Source of the DNA: CAKRJP01 sp963634745
Lineage (GTDB): Bacteria > Bacillota > Clostridia > Lachnospirales > Lachnospiraceae
Assembly: GCA_963634745.1 (NCBI GenBank)
Contig: CAVHCX010000001.1
Location: forward strand, 1 to 64,000
Direction: 5' to 3'
Length of the DNA stretch: 64,000 bases
The notes beneath the pieces were generated by a model, which was not told where the DNA came from, searched no databases, and saw only the letters and a program-made list of their open reading frames with translations. Of this stretch, positions 1-7,439 are shown in pieces. Both the position numbers and the translations under genes were made by a program. The number at the start of each line of letters is the position of its first letter. Position 1 is the first letter of the stretch.

Positions 1-55
1 TGCTGTTTTCGTAGAATCAGGAAGCTCCCGCTTCTATAAGCGGGGGTACGTTCAC
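1..55 (+). ncRNA. possible 3' scaffold end of a TnpB guide RNA (omega RNA)
   Basis: A nine-pair hairpin (25-33 with 38-46, one G-U pair, loop CTAT) is followed by GGTACGTTCAC. In TnpB systems the guide RNA overlaps the tnpB 3' end, finishes with such a hairpin, and takes its guide from the DNA just outside the element; here that would start near base 56. This is inferred from the family; the rest of the RNA lies outside the window. Confidence 0.35.
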
Positions 56-67
56 CAAGTGGGTTGA
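1..67 (+). mobile_element. 3' end of a TnpB-like (IS200/IS605-type) gene, cut by window edge
   Basis: The reading frame from base 2 gives 21 residues ending in TGA at 65-67, with the stretch ESGSSRFYKRGYVHQVG. I recognise the E-x-G-S-S-R type tail and the DNA pattern GAAGC-CCCGCTT-loop-AAGCGGG-GGTACGTTCAC as typical of the 3' tip of tnpB genes and the right end of IS200/IS605 elements in Clostridia. Only the tip is visible, so it cannot be said whether the gene is intact or whether a Y1 transposase accompanies it. The element boundary would lie near base 55, just after GTTCAC. Confidence 0.5.
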
Positions 68-114
68 AAATTATCCATTTTATTCTAATGTTCACAAAGA
101 AGGAGTTGTTTTGT

Positions 115-252
115 ATGGAGCGGCATAATCAGGAAATGGGTACAAAACGTGATCTGGTATTGTATCGTCTGGAAACAGCGCGAAATGATTTGAAATCGGC
201 AAGAATTTTATTTTCTAATGAAGCTGGAACAGCAAAAGAAAAGTGCAGATGA
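115..252 (+). pseudogene. truncated HEPN-domain protein (N-terminal fragment)
   Basis: A good ribosome site (AAGAAGGAG, 97-105) precedes ATG 115. The 45-residue product contains RDLVLYRLETARNDLKSARI, which matches the first helix of HEPN-domain proteins (the partner of MNT nucleotidyltransferases, PF05168), normally about 120-140 residues. The similarity stops after 'ILFSN' and the frame ends at TGA 250-252; I see no continuation in other frames. It is therefore the stub of a HEPN gene, probably broken when the neighbouring TnpB-like element or other DNA was rearranged. A TTG at 64 extends the frame but lacks a ribosome site. Confidence 0.5.
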
Positions 253-330
253 ATGTGTATGCCATATGTCAACAAAATTAAAAAAATTAACTTGAATTTC
301 CGGAAACCTGTCGATAAAAACAAAGGATCC

Positions 331-504
331 CTAGCCTTCAAACGACATCTTTTGCCAAAATAGATCTGTATAATAGGCCTTGCCGTTAGACATGAGTCTT
401 ATATTTATTCTATTAGGGGTTCGAAAAGCGATTCTGGCTTTGCACCTGTAATATAAGACTTCCCGTAACTGTTTGGGACCAAGTATTTTGAAGGACTGTC
501 TCAA
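331..504 (-). CDS. small unassigned ORF with a strong ribosome site (57 aa)
   Basis: On the minus strand AAGGAGG (514-520) sits 9 nt before a TTG at 504, opening 57 codons that end at 331. The product is basic and begins LRQSFKILGPKQLREVLYYR. I do not recognise a family. The 300 bases around it (253-606) hold no other gene, so this may be either a real small gene or the end of a decayed one. The start codon lies within one arm of an inverted repeat (465-479/498-512). No convincing promoter is visible. Confidence 0.25.
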   Translation of the reverse strand: MRQSFKILGPKQLREVLYYRCKARIAFRTPNRINIRLMSNGKAYYTDLFWQKMSFEG

Positions 505-512
505 ACAGTTAC
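465..512. repeat. 15-bp imperfect inverted repeat
   Basis: GTAACTGTTTGGGAC (465-479) faces GTCTCAAACAGTTAC (498-512): 14 of 15 positions are complementary with an 18-nt loop. There is no T-run on either side, so it is not an ordinary terminator. It overlaps the start of the small minus-strand ORF and may be a regulatory structure or the remnant end of a mobile element. Confidence 0.45.
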
Positions 513-606
513 ACCTCCTTGAATGTAAAAAATGTATAAATAAATGAATAAAGATGGAGAAAATATGGTAAAAGTGCTAAGATAAAAAGAAAAAGGAGCT
601 GATTGT

Positions 607-2214
607 ATGAAGCTAACATGTATTGGAGCTGCTCATGAGGTTACTGGTAGTTGTCATCTTATAGAGGCTTGCGGAAAGAATATTTTAGTTGATTGCGGAT
701 TGGAACAGGGGCCGGATCTATATGAAAACCAGGAGCTCCCGATGAGTGCAGGAGAAGTGGATTATGTTCTTCTTACTCATGCGCATATTGATCATTCGGG
801 AAAGATTCCGCTTCTTTGTAAGCATGGTTTTAAGGGGGAGATTGTTACTACATTTGCCACTTCCGATCTTTGCAATATCATGCTTCGTGATAGTGCCCAT
901 ATCCAGGAATTTGAGGCGGAATGGAGAAATCGTAAGGCAAAACGTAGTGGGGAGCCGGAGTATGAACCTCTTTATACTATGGAAGATGCCCTTGCGGCTA
1001 TTGAGTTATTGGCTCCGGTAGATTATGGCCAGAAGATCACCCTGTGTGAAGGTATTGAAATCCGATTTAATGACATGGGCCACCTATTAGGTTCGGCTAG
1101 TATCGAGATGTGGATCACAGAGGGAGACCTTACTAAGAAAATTGTATTTTCCGGAGATGTGGGCAATACCAATCAGCCAATTATCAAGGATCCTGAGCCG
1201 GTAAAAGAGGCAGATTATGTAGTGATCGAATCCACTTATGGGGACCGGACCCACGGGGAGGACCGGCCGGATTATGTGGAGGAGTTTGCCAGGATCCTTA
1301 GGGAGACTTTTGCAAAAGGTGGCAATGTAGTCATCCCTTCTTTTGCCGTAGGAAGAACCCAGGAGATTCTATATTTTATCCGAGAGATCAAGGAGAAAAA
1401 CCTGGTATCGAATTATCCGAACTTTGAGGTATATGTAGACAGTCCCCTGGCCATTGAGGCTACCCAGGTGTTTAATAAAAATGTTCGCGGCTGTTTTGAT
1501 GAGGATGCCATGAAATTAGTAAATGCAGGTATTAACCCCCTGGTATTTCCGGGGCTTAAGCTGGCTGTGAGCAGCGAGGATTCCAAGGCCATCAACTTTG
1601 ATGAAAAACCGAAGGTAATCCTATCCGCTTCCGGAATGTGTGAGGCCGGTCGAATCAGACATCATCTGAAGCATAATCTCTGGAGAAGGGAGTGCACCAT
1701 CTGCTTTGTTGGATACCAGGCAGTGGGTACCTTGGGAAGAAAACTCATCGAAGGCGCTGAGTGCGTAAAACTCTTTGGAGAGAATATTACGGTCAATGCA
1801 AAGATTGAGACCATTAAGGGAATCAGTGGTCATGCAGATATGAATGGACTTCTTGCCTGGCTGCAGGGATTTGAAAGTAAAATTGACCGGGTAATTGTAG
1901 TTCACGGGGAGGACCAGGTGACAGATTCCTTTGCAAGTCTGGTGGAGGAGAAGATTGGATGTCCTGCTTTTGCACCTTATTCCGGAGGATCCGTAGATCT
2001 GGCCACAGGAGAGATCTTGACAGAAGGAGTTAAGATTCCAAAGAAGGCAGCTGAGAAGCCGGCAAGAAGCAGAGCTTGTGCAGCCTTTGAAAGGGTTGTG
2101 GCAGCGGCCAAGAGACTTCTTCAGGTGGTTTATGATAACGAAGGCCTTTCCAATAAGGACCTGGCAAAATTCGAGACCCAGATCCAGAATCTTGCAGATA
2201 AATGGGCCAGATAA
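607..2214 (+). CDS. MBL-fold / beta-CASP RNA-processing exonuclease-like hydrolase
   Basis: Cytoplasmic metallo-beta-lactamase-fold nuclease of the bacterial YSH1/CPSF-like group (535 aa), which acts on RNA with two active-site zinc ions. Visible motifs: D29 (LVDCG), the zinc motif H58-x-H60-x-D62-H63 (HAHIDHSG), H159 (GHLLGS), D184 (SGDVG), the beta-CASP insertion with SASGMCEAGR, then SGHAD and H433 (VVHGE). After about residue 470 comes an Ala/Lys-rich helical tail of unknown role. ATG 607 has AAAAAGGAGC at a good distance. A HAD gene follows on the same strand after 76 nt. The exact substrate cannot be read from sequence. Confidence 0.88.
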   Translation: MKLTCIGAAHEVTGSCHLIEACGKNILVDCGLEQGPDLYENQELPMSAGEVDYVLLTHAHIDHSGKIPLLCKHGFKGEIVTTFATSDLCNIMLRDSAHIQEFEAEWRNRKAKRSGEPEYEPLYTMEDALAAIELLAPVDYGQKITLCEGIEIRFNDMGHLLGSASIEMWITEGDLTKKIVFSGDVGNTNQPIIKDPEPVKEADYVVIESTYGDRTHGEDRPDYVEEFARILRETFAKGGNVVIPSFAVGRTQEILYFIREIKEKNLVSNYPNFEVYVDSPLAIEATQVFNKNVRGCFDEDAMKLVNAGINPLVFPGLKLAVSSEDSKAINFDEKPKVILSASGMCEAGRIRHHLKHNLWRRECTICFVGYQAVGTLGRKLIEGAECVKLFGENITVNAKIETIKGISGHADMNGLLAWLQGFESKIDRVIVVHGEDQVTDSFASLVEEKIGCPAFAPYSGGSVDLATGEILTEGVKIPKKAAEKPARSRACAAFERVVAAAKRLLQVVYDNEGLSNKDLAKFETQIQNLADKWAR

Positions 2215-2290
2215 AAATATTTCATTTCTCTATGCTTTGTTCTTGCATTTTTTTGGAGGCCATACTATCATGAATGCGTAGGAGGCAGAT

Positions 2291-2944
2291 GTGATTATGA
2301 AAGCATGCATTTTTGACTTAGACGGAACCTTGACATCCACCTTGGATTCCATTCATTATTCTGTAAATGAGACCCTAAAGGAGATGGAACTTCCCAGTAT
2401 TACGAAAGAAGAATGCAGACAGTTTGTGGGAGACGGAGCAAGGTGCCTTATGGAGCGGACCCTTCAAAGAACCGGTGATCAAAATCTTAGTCGGATTGAA
2501 GAGGCTATGGAGGTTTATGGCAGAATCTTTGATGAAAATTGCACCTATCTGGTGGAACCCTATGAAGGAATTGAGGATATGCTAGGAGAGCTTAAGGCTA
2601 GGGGTATTAAGCTGGCGGTATTATCGAACAAACCCCACCCCCAGACTGTGAAGGTTGTAAGAGAGATTTTCGGAGAAGGCATATTTTCCTATGTGCAAGG
2701 CCAGATGGAGGGGGTGCCTAAGAAACCGGATCCTACAGGCGTTTGGCGACTTGAAGAGAAGATGGGTATTTCTAAAGAAGAGTGCATCTACGTGGGAGAT
2801 TCGGAAGTGGATATTCGCACGGGCTCTGCGGCAGGAGCCAAGACCATAGGTGTTTTATGGGGCTTTCGAAGCAAAGAGGCTTTAGTTGGCGCCGGTGCTA
2901 AGAACTTAATCACACATCCTAAAGAATTGTTGAATTTTCTTTAA
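2291..2944 (+). CDS. HAD-superfamily phosphatase (Gph/PpaX-like)
   Basis: Haloacid-dehalogenase hydrolase of 217 aa, of the size of phosphoglycolate phosphatase and pyrophosphatase PpaX. Motif I is FDLDGTLT (both Asp near residues 9 and 11), motif II is VLSNKPH, and motifs III/IV are the Lys in KKPDPTG and YVGDSEVDIRTG. A helical cap lies between motifs I and II. TAGGAGG (2279-2285) precedes the start; GTG 2291 is 5 nt away and ATG 2297 is 11 nt away, so either is possible and I keep GTG. The physiological phosphate ester is unknown; class I cap members commonly act on phosphoglycolate, pyrophosphate or sugar phosphates. Confidence 0.85.
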   Translation: MIMKACIFDLDGTLTSTLDSIHYSVNETLKEMELPSITKEECRQFVGDGARCLMERTLQRTGDQNLSRIEEAMEVYGRIFDENCTYLVEPYEGIEDMLGELKARGIKLAVLSNKPHPQTVKVVREIFGEGIFSYVQGQMEGVPKKPDPTGVWRLEEKMGISKEECIYVGDSEVDIRTGSAAGAKTIGVLWGFRSKEALVGAGAKNLITHPKELLNFL

Positions 2945-2978
2945 CCATTATAATCGGAGAACTAGGAGGATTTTAGGA

Positions 2979-3242
2979 ATGTACGAGTATGATGACGAGT
3001 GTTTGGATGTATTTCTGCGAGACCAGGGGAAATTATTTGACGAGTCAGTGGCAGATACCAAGGAGGAAGCAGAGAACTTCCTGGAAGATTGCATGGCTGT
3101 TGTAGTAGAAGGAATCGAAGAAGTGCGAGAATTTTTTGAAGATGAAGGCATGGATATTGAGGGAATGAGTGATGAGGATTTGGAAGAAGCCGCTGAAGTG
3201 TTCCCCATCGGTGACGGAAGATATCTGATCGTAGAAGGATAA
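2979..3242 (+). CDS. small, very acidic protein of unknown function (87 aa)
   Basis: The product is crowded with Asp and Glu and has almost no Lys or Arg (for example EEAENFLEDCMAVVVEG). It has no signal peptide or membrane segment and ends in a short hydrophobic strand (GDGRYLIVEG). AGGAGG lies about 10 nt before ATG 2979, and the gene follows the HAD gene after 34 nt, so co-transcription is likely. I do not recognise a characterised family; its composition suggests a small adaptor or a regulator that binds basic partners, but this is a guess. Confidence 0.7.
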   Translation: MYEYDDECLDVFLRDQGKLFDESVADTKEEAENFLEDCMAVVVEGIEEVREFFEDEGMDIEGMSDEDLEEAAEVFPIGDGRYLIVEG

Positions 3243-3247
3243 GATTA

Positions 3248-3310
3248 TAGGACTATAGAAATGTAGGGCTATAAAATGTAGGACTATAGAAATGTAGGAC
3301 TGCAGAAAAA
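3248..3310. repeat. four tandem ~16-bp units
   Basis: Units TAGGACTATAGAAATG (3248-3263), TAGGGCTATAAAATG (3264-3278), TAGGACTATAGAAATG (3279-3294) and TAGGACTGCAGAAAAA (3295-3310) run head to tail in the gap between the acidic-protein gene and the terminator ahead of pth. Units 1 and 3 are identical. A further partial unit, TAGGACATAAGGG, starts at 3328. It looks like slippage-type duplication; no coding frame explains it. Confidence 0.75.
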
Positions 3311-3333
3311 TAGATAAATTAAAAAAATAGGAC

Positions 3334-3376
3334 ATAAGGGCTGTGAGATAAAATTCTTACAGTCCTTATATTTTGT
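3334..3376 (+). terminator. intrinsic terminator before pth
   Basis: A 14-bp stem (3334-3347 with 3356-3369, two G-U pairs, 8-nt loop) is followed by ATATTTT. It closes the upstream transcription unit. Its 3' arm overlaps the proposed -35 of pth. Confidence 0.7.
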
Positions 3377-3384
3377 GCTATACT
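3356..3384 (+). promoter_or_regulatory. putative sigma-A promoter of pth-mfd
   Basis: CTTACA (3356-3361), 17-nt spacer, TATACT (3379-3384) with an extended TGC in front of the -10. The -35 is only 4/6, but the spacing and extended -10 fit. It lies 40 bp upstream of the pth start. Confidence 0.5.
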
Positions 3385-3423
3385 GTAGCAGGTGCAAAGA
3401 AAATCATGATTTAGGAGAGATTT

Positions 3424-4008
3424 ATGTATATTATAGCAGGTTTAGGAAATCCTACCGCCCAGTATCAGGGAACAAGACATAATGTGGGATTTGATGTAAT
3501 TGATAAATTGGCAGATCGATATAACATTTCTGTGGAAGGGAGAAAAAGTCGGGCCTTTGTTGGTAAAGGAATCATCGAAGGACAGAAGGTCCTTTTGGTG
3601 AAACCACAGACCTTTATGAATCTCAGTGGTGAGAGTATTAGGGGACTGGTGGACTATTATAAGATTGATCCGGAGACAGAACTTTTGGTAATTTATGATG
3701 ATATTAGTCTGGATGTCGGACAGCTTAGGATTCGAAAAAAAGGAAGCGCCGGGGGACATAATGGAATAAAAAATATTATTGCCCACTTGGATAGTCAGGT
3801 CTTTGCCAGAATTAAAGTCGGAGTGGGAGAAAAGCCCAAGGGTTATGATCTGGCAGATTATGTGCTGGGTCATTTTTCTAAGGCTGAGAGAGAAAAGATG
3901 GAGGAGGGCTATGATAAGGCTATAGATGCCATTAAACTTTTCCTTCAGGATGAGATGGACCAGGCCATGAACCTCTATAACCGGAAGGTCAAGAGTGAGG
4001 AAGTTTGA
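3424..4008 (+). CDS. pth: peptidyl-tRNA hydrolase
   Basis: Cleaves the ester bond in peptidyl-tRNAs released from stalled ribosomes and so recycles tRNA in the cytoplasm. At 194 aa it has the usual length. Visible signatures: GLGNP (6-10), catalytic His in TRHNVGF (H19), the KPQTFMNLSG loop, DDISLDVGQLRIRKKGS and GGHNGIK, where the Asn and His/Asp residues position the substrate. GGAGAG precedes ATG 3424. It is followed by mfd after 55 nt, the order seen in many Clostridia and Bacilli. Confidence 0.97.
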   Translation: MYIIAGLGNPTAQYQGTRHNVGFDVIDKLADRYNISVEGRKSRAFVGKGIIEGQKVLLVKPQTFMNLSGESIRGLVDYYKIDPETELLVIYDDISLDVGQLRIRKKGSAGGHNGIKNIIAHLDSQVFARIKVGVGEKPKGYDLADYVLGHFSKAEREKMEEGYDKAIDAIKLFLQDEMDQAMNLYNRKVKSEEV

Positions 4009-4063
4009 TCAAGCTTGATAAAGAAGCGTAGCAAAGAAATATAATAAGAAGGAGACTTGAAAA

Positions 4064-7000
4064 ATGAAGGCCTTGCAAAAGCCCTTAGAAGAGTTGGCGG
4101 ATTATGAGGAGATTTATAAAAATAGGATGGCGGAGCAGGGAATGCTTAAAATTTCCGGTTGCGTCAATTCTCAGAGTTCACATTTGATGTGGGGCTTAAG
4201 CGAGGATGTGAAAAACTGTCTCATTCTGTGCCCGGGAGAGATGAGGGCAAAAGAAATCTATGAAGAGATTTCTATTTTAAGAGCATCTACTTATTTTTAT
4301 CCTGCCAAAGATCTCCTGTTTTATCAGGCAGATCTTAGAAGCAAGGAGCTTACAAGACAGCGGATGATGGTTTTGGAAGCCTTGTCTAGGGAAGAGGCTT
4401 GCACGGTGGTTACCACCGTGGATGCCTTTATGGATGCTTTGATCTCCAAAGAAAAACTTCAGTCACAAACCCTTCATATTTCCTATGATGATAGCCTTGA
4501 ACTAGAAAAGCTGGAGGAAGAATTGGTAGCCTTTGGCTATGACAGGGAGGCCCAGGTAAGCGGACCCGGCCAGTTTGCAGTACGAGGGGGAATTCTTGAT
4601 ATATATCCCTTGACTCAGGAGAATCCTATTCGAATTGAATTTTGGGGCGATGAGGTGGACTCTATTCGAAGCTTTGAGGTAGATTCGCAGCGGTCTATAG
4701 AGAATTTAAAAGAGCTTGTGATTGCACCGGCAGAGGAAAATGAGCAGGAAGGGCATGGTGTTTCTTTTTGGGACTACTTTCCGGAAGGGGAGACGTTGGT
4801 GCTTCTAAGTGAGCCGGTACGTGTTTTGGAAAATGGAGATAAGATCCAGGCAGAATATGAGGATGCCATGGAAAAACGTCAGGAAGAGAAGATGGCCTCT
4901 ATCTATTCTATGAAAGAAATCCTCTCTAGGCTGAATCATTATTCCAGTATTGGATTCTTTTCTTTGGATATGAAAACGAAGGGTCTTAAGCTAAGAGAGT
5001 CCTACAGCCTTCATGCCCAGGGGATCAGCTCTTACAATGGAAGCTTTGATAGCTTGACTTTGGATTTGAAAAAATGGAAGCGAAAAGGCTACCGCGTGGT
5101 TCTCTTGTCAGGATCCAGAACCAGGGCAAAACGCTTGGCAGAAGATCTTAGAGATTATGACCTTCAAAGCTTCTATACCGAGGACCTGGAACGGACCGTA
5201 GAACCCGGGGAGATTATGACTGCCTATGGCCATGTGGCTGAGGGCTATGAATATCCTATGATTAAATTCGTGGTGATCTCGGAGACGGATATTTTTGGAA
5301 GGACCAAAAAGAAAAAGCGAAAGAAATTGTATGAGGGGCGCAAAATCCGGGATTTCTCGGATTTAAAGCCGGGAGATTATGTAGTCCATGTAAATCATGG
5401 CCTTGGAATTTATCAGGGCATTGAAAAGATTGTTGTTGATAAAATTTCCAAGGATTATATGAAGATTAGCTACGCCCAGGGAGGAAATCTTTACATCCCG
5501 GCCACCCAACTGGACCTGATTCAAAAGTATGCTTCCGCGGATGCTAAGAAACCCAAGCTTAATAAGCTGGGAACCCAGGACTGGCACCGCACCAAAACGA
5601 AGGTTCGGGGAGCCGTCCAGGAGATTGCCAAGGATCTGGTAAAGCTATATGCAGCCAGACTGGAACAAAAAGGCTTTGTATATGGCAAGGATACAGTATG
5701 GCAGCAAGAATTTGAGGAAATGTTTCCTTTTGAGGAGACAGAAGACCAACTAAATGCCATTGAAGCTGTAAAAGAGGATATGGAAAGCAGCAAGATTATG
5801 GACCGCCTGGTTTGCGGAGACGTAGGTTTTGGGAAGACCGAAGTCGCCATCAGGGCGGCCTTTAAGGCTGTTCAGGAGAGCAAGCAGGTGGTATATCTGG
5901 TACCTACCACAATTTTAGCCCAGCAGCATTACAATACCTTCTTACAGCGCATGAAAGATTTCCCGGTGCGGATTGATTTACTCTGCAGGTTCCGGACTCC
6001 CAAGGAACAAAAAAAGACCCTGGAGGATACTAAAAAAGGCCTAGTGGATATTGTCATTGGAACTCACAGGGTTCTTAGTAAAGACCTGGAATTTAAGGAT
6101 TTAGGCCTTTTAATCATTGACGAGGAACAGCGCTTTGGAGTCCAGCACAAGGAGAAAATAAAGACCCTAAAGAAAAATGTAGATGTTCTTACCCTGACAG
6201 CGACTCCGATTCCCAGAACCCTCCATATGAGCCTGGTAGGTATCCGGGATATGAGCGTTTTGGAGGAAGCTCCCAATGATCGTATGCCCATCCAAACCTA
6301 TGTGATGGAATACAATGAGGAGATGGTGAGAGAGGCTATTGAGCGGGAATGCGCCAGAGACGGCCAGGTCTATTATGTATATAACCGGGTGGAAGATATT
6401 GCGGATATGGCAGGTCGAATTAAAAAGCTGGTTCCGGATTGCAACGTAGCCTATGCTCATGGGCAGATGCGGGAGCAGGAATTAGAAGAGATTATGTATG
6501 GCTTTATCAATCGAGAGATCGATGTTTTGGTATCTACTACCATTATTGAGACGGGACTTGATATTTCCAATGCCAATACTATGATCATCCACGATGCAGA
6601 CCGCTTGGGCCTGTCCCAGCTTTACCAGCTCAGAGGTCGAGTGGGAAGGTCTAACCGGATGGCCTATGCCTTTTTATTATACCGACGAGATAAGATGCTA
6701 AAGGAAGTAGCGGAAAAACGTTTGGCGGCGATTCGAGAATTTACGGACCTGGGGTCCGGATTTAAGATCGCCATGCGGGATTTGGAAATCCGCGGAGCCG
6801 GAAATCTTTTGGGAGCCGCCCAGCACGGTCACATGCAGGCTGTGGGATATGATATGTACTGTAAGATGCTAAATGAAGCAGTCAGACATTTAAAGGGGGA
6901 GACGGATTTAGAGGAGGAATACAATACTACCATTGATTTAAATGTAGACGCCTATATTCCGGAGTCCTATATAAAAAATGAATACCAGAAGCTTGATATT

Positions 7001-7390
7001 TACAAACGGATCGCCACTATTGAGAGTGATCAGGAGATGGAAGATATGCTGGAGGAGCTTACGGACCGTTTTGGCGAACCGCCTAAAAAGGTAGAGCGCT
7101 TGTTGCAGGTGGCGACTGTCAAGGTAAAGGCTCATAATCTCTATATCACAGCGGTGGAGCAAAAGGGAGAAACTTATACCTTTAGCATGCTGGAGCAGGC
7201 CAAGGTAGTGCCCCAAGAGATTCCCAAGTTAATTGCCTCCTACAAGGGAGATTTGATTTTTAAGTCAGAAAATGGTATTCCGACCTTTGTATATGAAAAA
7301 CGAAAGAGGAACCTAAAAGACAAGGCCCCGGACCCGATTGAGCTTGTGAAAAATGTATTAAATGATTTTCGGGGATTGCTAGAGACTTAA
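4064..7390 (+). CDS. mfd: transcription-repair coupling factor
   Basis: Displaces RNA polymerase stalled at DNA damage and recruits UvrA. At 1108 aa it is slightly shorter than the usual ~1150-1180. The N-terminal half carries the UvrB-like region (AVRGGILDIYP), then the RNA-polymerase-interacting domain (DLKPGDYVVHVNHGLGIYQG). The SF2 motor follows: Walker A GDVGFGKT (585-592), DEEQ box (686-689), TATPIPRT, and the GRVGR motif VI with the translocation (TRG) region. A D7-type autoinhibitory domain ends the protein. AAGAAGGAG precedes ATG 4064. Probably transcribed with pth. Confidence 0.97.
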   Translation: MKALQKPLEELADYEEIYKNRMAEQGMLKISGCVNSQSSHLMWGLSEDVKNCLILCPGEMRAKEIYEEISILRASTYFYPAKDLLFYQADLRSKELTRQRMMVLEALSREEACTVVTTVDAFMDALISKEKLQSQTLHISYDDSLELEKLEEELVAFGYDREAQVSGPGQFAVRGGILDIYPLTQENPIRIEFWGDEVDSIRSFEVDSQRSIENLKELVIAPAEENEQEGHGVSFWDYFPEGETLVLLSEPVRVLENGDKIQAEYEDAMEKRQEEKMASIYSMKEILSRLNHYSSIGFFSLDMKTKGLKLRESYSLHAQGISSYNGSFDSLTLDLKKWKRKGYRVVLLSGSRTRAKRLAEDLRDYDLQSFYTEDLERTVEPGEIMTAYGHVAEGYEYPMIKFVVISETDIFGRTKKKKRKKLYEGRKIRDFSDLKPGDYVVHVNHGLGIYQGIEKIVVDKISKDYMKISYAQGGNLYIPATQLDLIQKYASADAKKPKLNKLGTQDWHRTKTKVRGAVQEIAKDLVKLYAARLEQKGFVYGKDTVWQQEFEEMFPFEETEDQLNAIEAVKEDMESSKIMDRLVCGDVGFGKTEVAIRAAFKAVQESKQVVYLVPTTILAQQHYNTFLQRMKDFPVRIDLLCRFRTPKEQKKTLEDTKKGLVDIVIGTHRVLSKDLEFKDLGLLIIDEEQRFGVQHKEKIKTLKKNVDVLTLTATPIPRTLHMSLVGIRDMSVLEEAPNDRMPIQTYVMEYNEEMVREAIERECARDGQVYYVYNRVEDIADMAGRIKKLVPDCNVAYAHGQMREQELEEIMYGFINREIDVLVSTTIIETGLDISNANTMIIHDADRLGLSQLYQLRGRVGRSNRMAYAFLLYRRDKMLKEVAEKRLAAIREFTDLGSGFKIAMRDLEIRGAGNLLGAAQHGHMQAVGYDMYCKMLNEAVRHLKGETDLEEEYNTTIDLNVDAYIPESYIKNEYQKLDIYKRIATIESDQEMEDMLEELTDRFGEPPKKVERLLQVATVKVKAHNLYITAVEQKGETYTFSMLEQAKVVPQEIPKLIASYKGDLIFKSENGIPTFVYEKRKRNLKDKAPDPIELVKNVLNDFRGLLET

Positions 7391-7404
7391 GAAAAGGGTA
7401 TAAT
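7376..7404 (+). promoter_or_regulatory. sigma-A promoter of the PpiC-type lipoprotein gene
   Basis: TTGCTA (7376-7381), 17-nt spacer, TATAAT (7399-7404). It overlaps the mfd stop codon, so the lipoprotein gene can be expressed independently of pth-mfd. Confidence 0.65.
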
Positions 7405-7439
7405 CAGTTATATTGTGGCAAAGAAAGGTTTTTAATACT

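Noticed and set aside
465..512. Intrinsic terminator
   Set aside because: The inverted repeat is strong but neither side has a T-run.
511..519. 16S rRNA 3'-end-like CACCTCCTT, suggesting an rRNA fragment
   Set aside because: Only nine bases match and the flanks are not rRNA-like; read on the minus strand it is simply a strong ribosome site.
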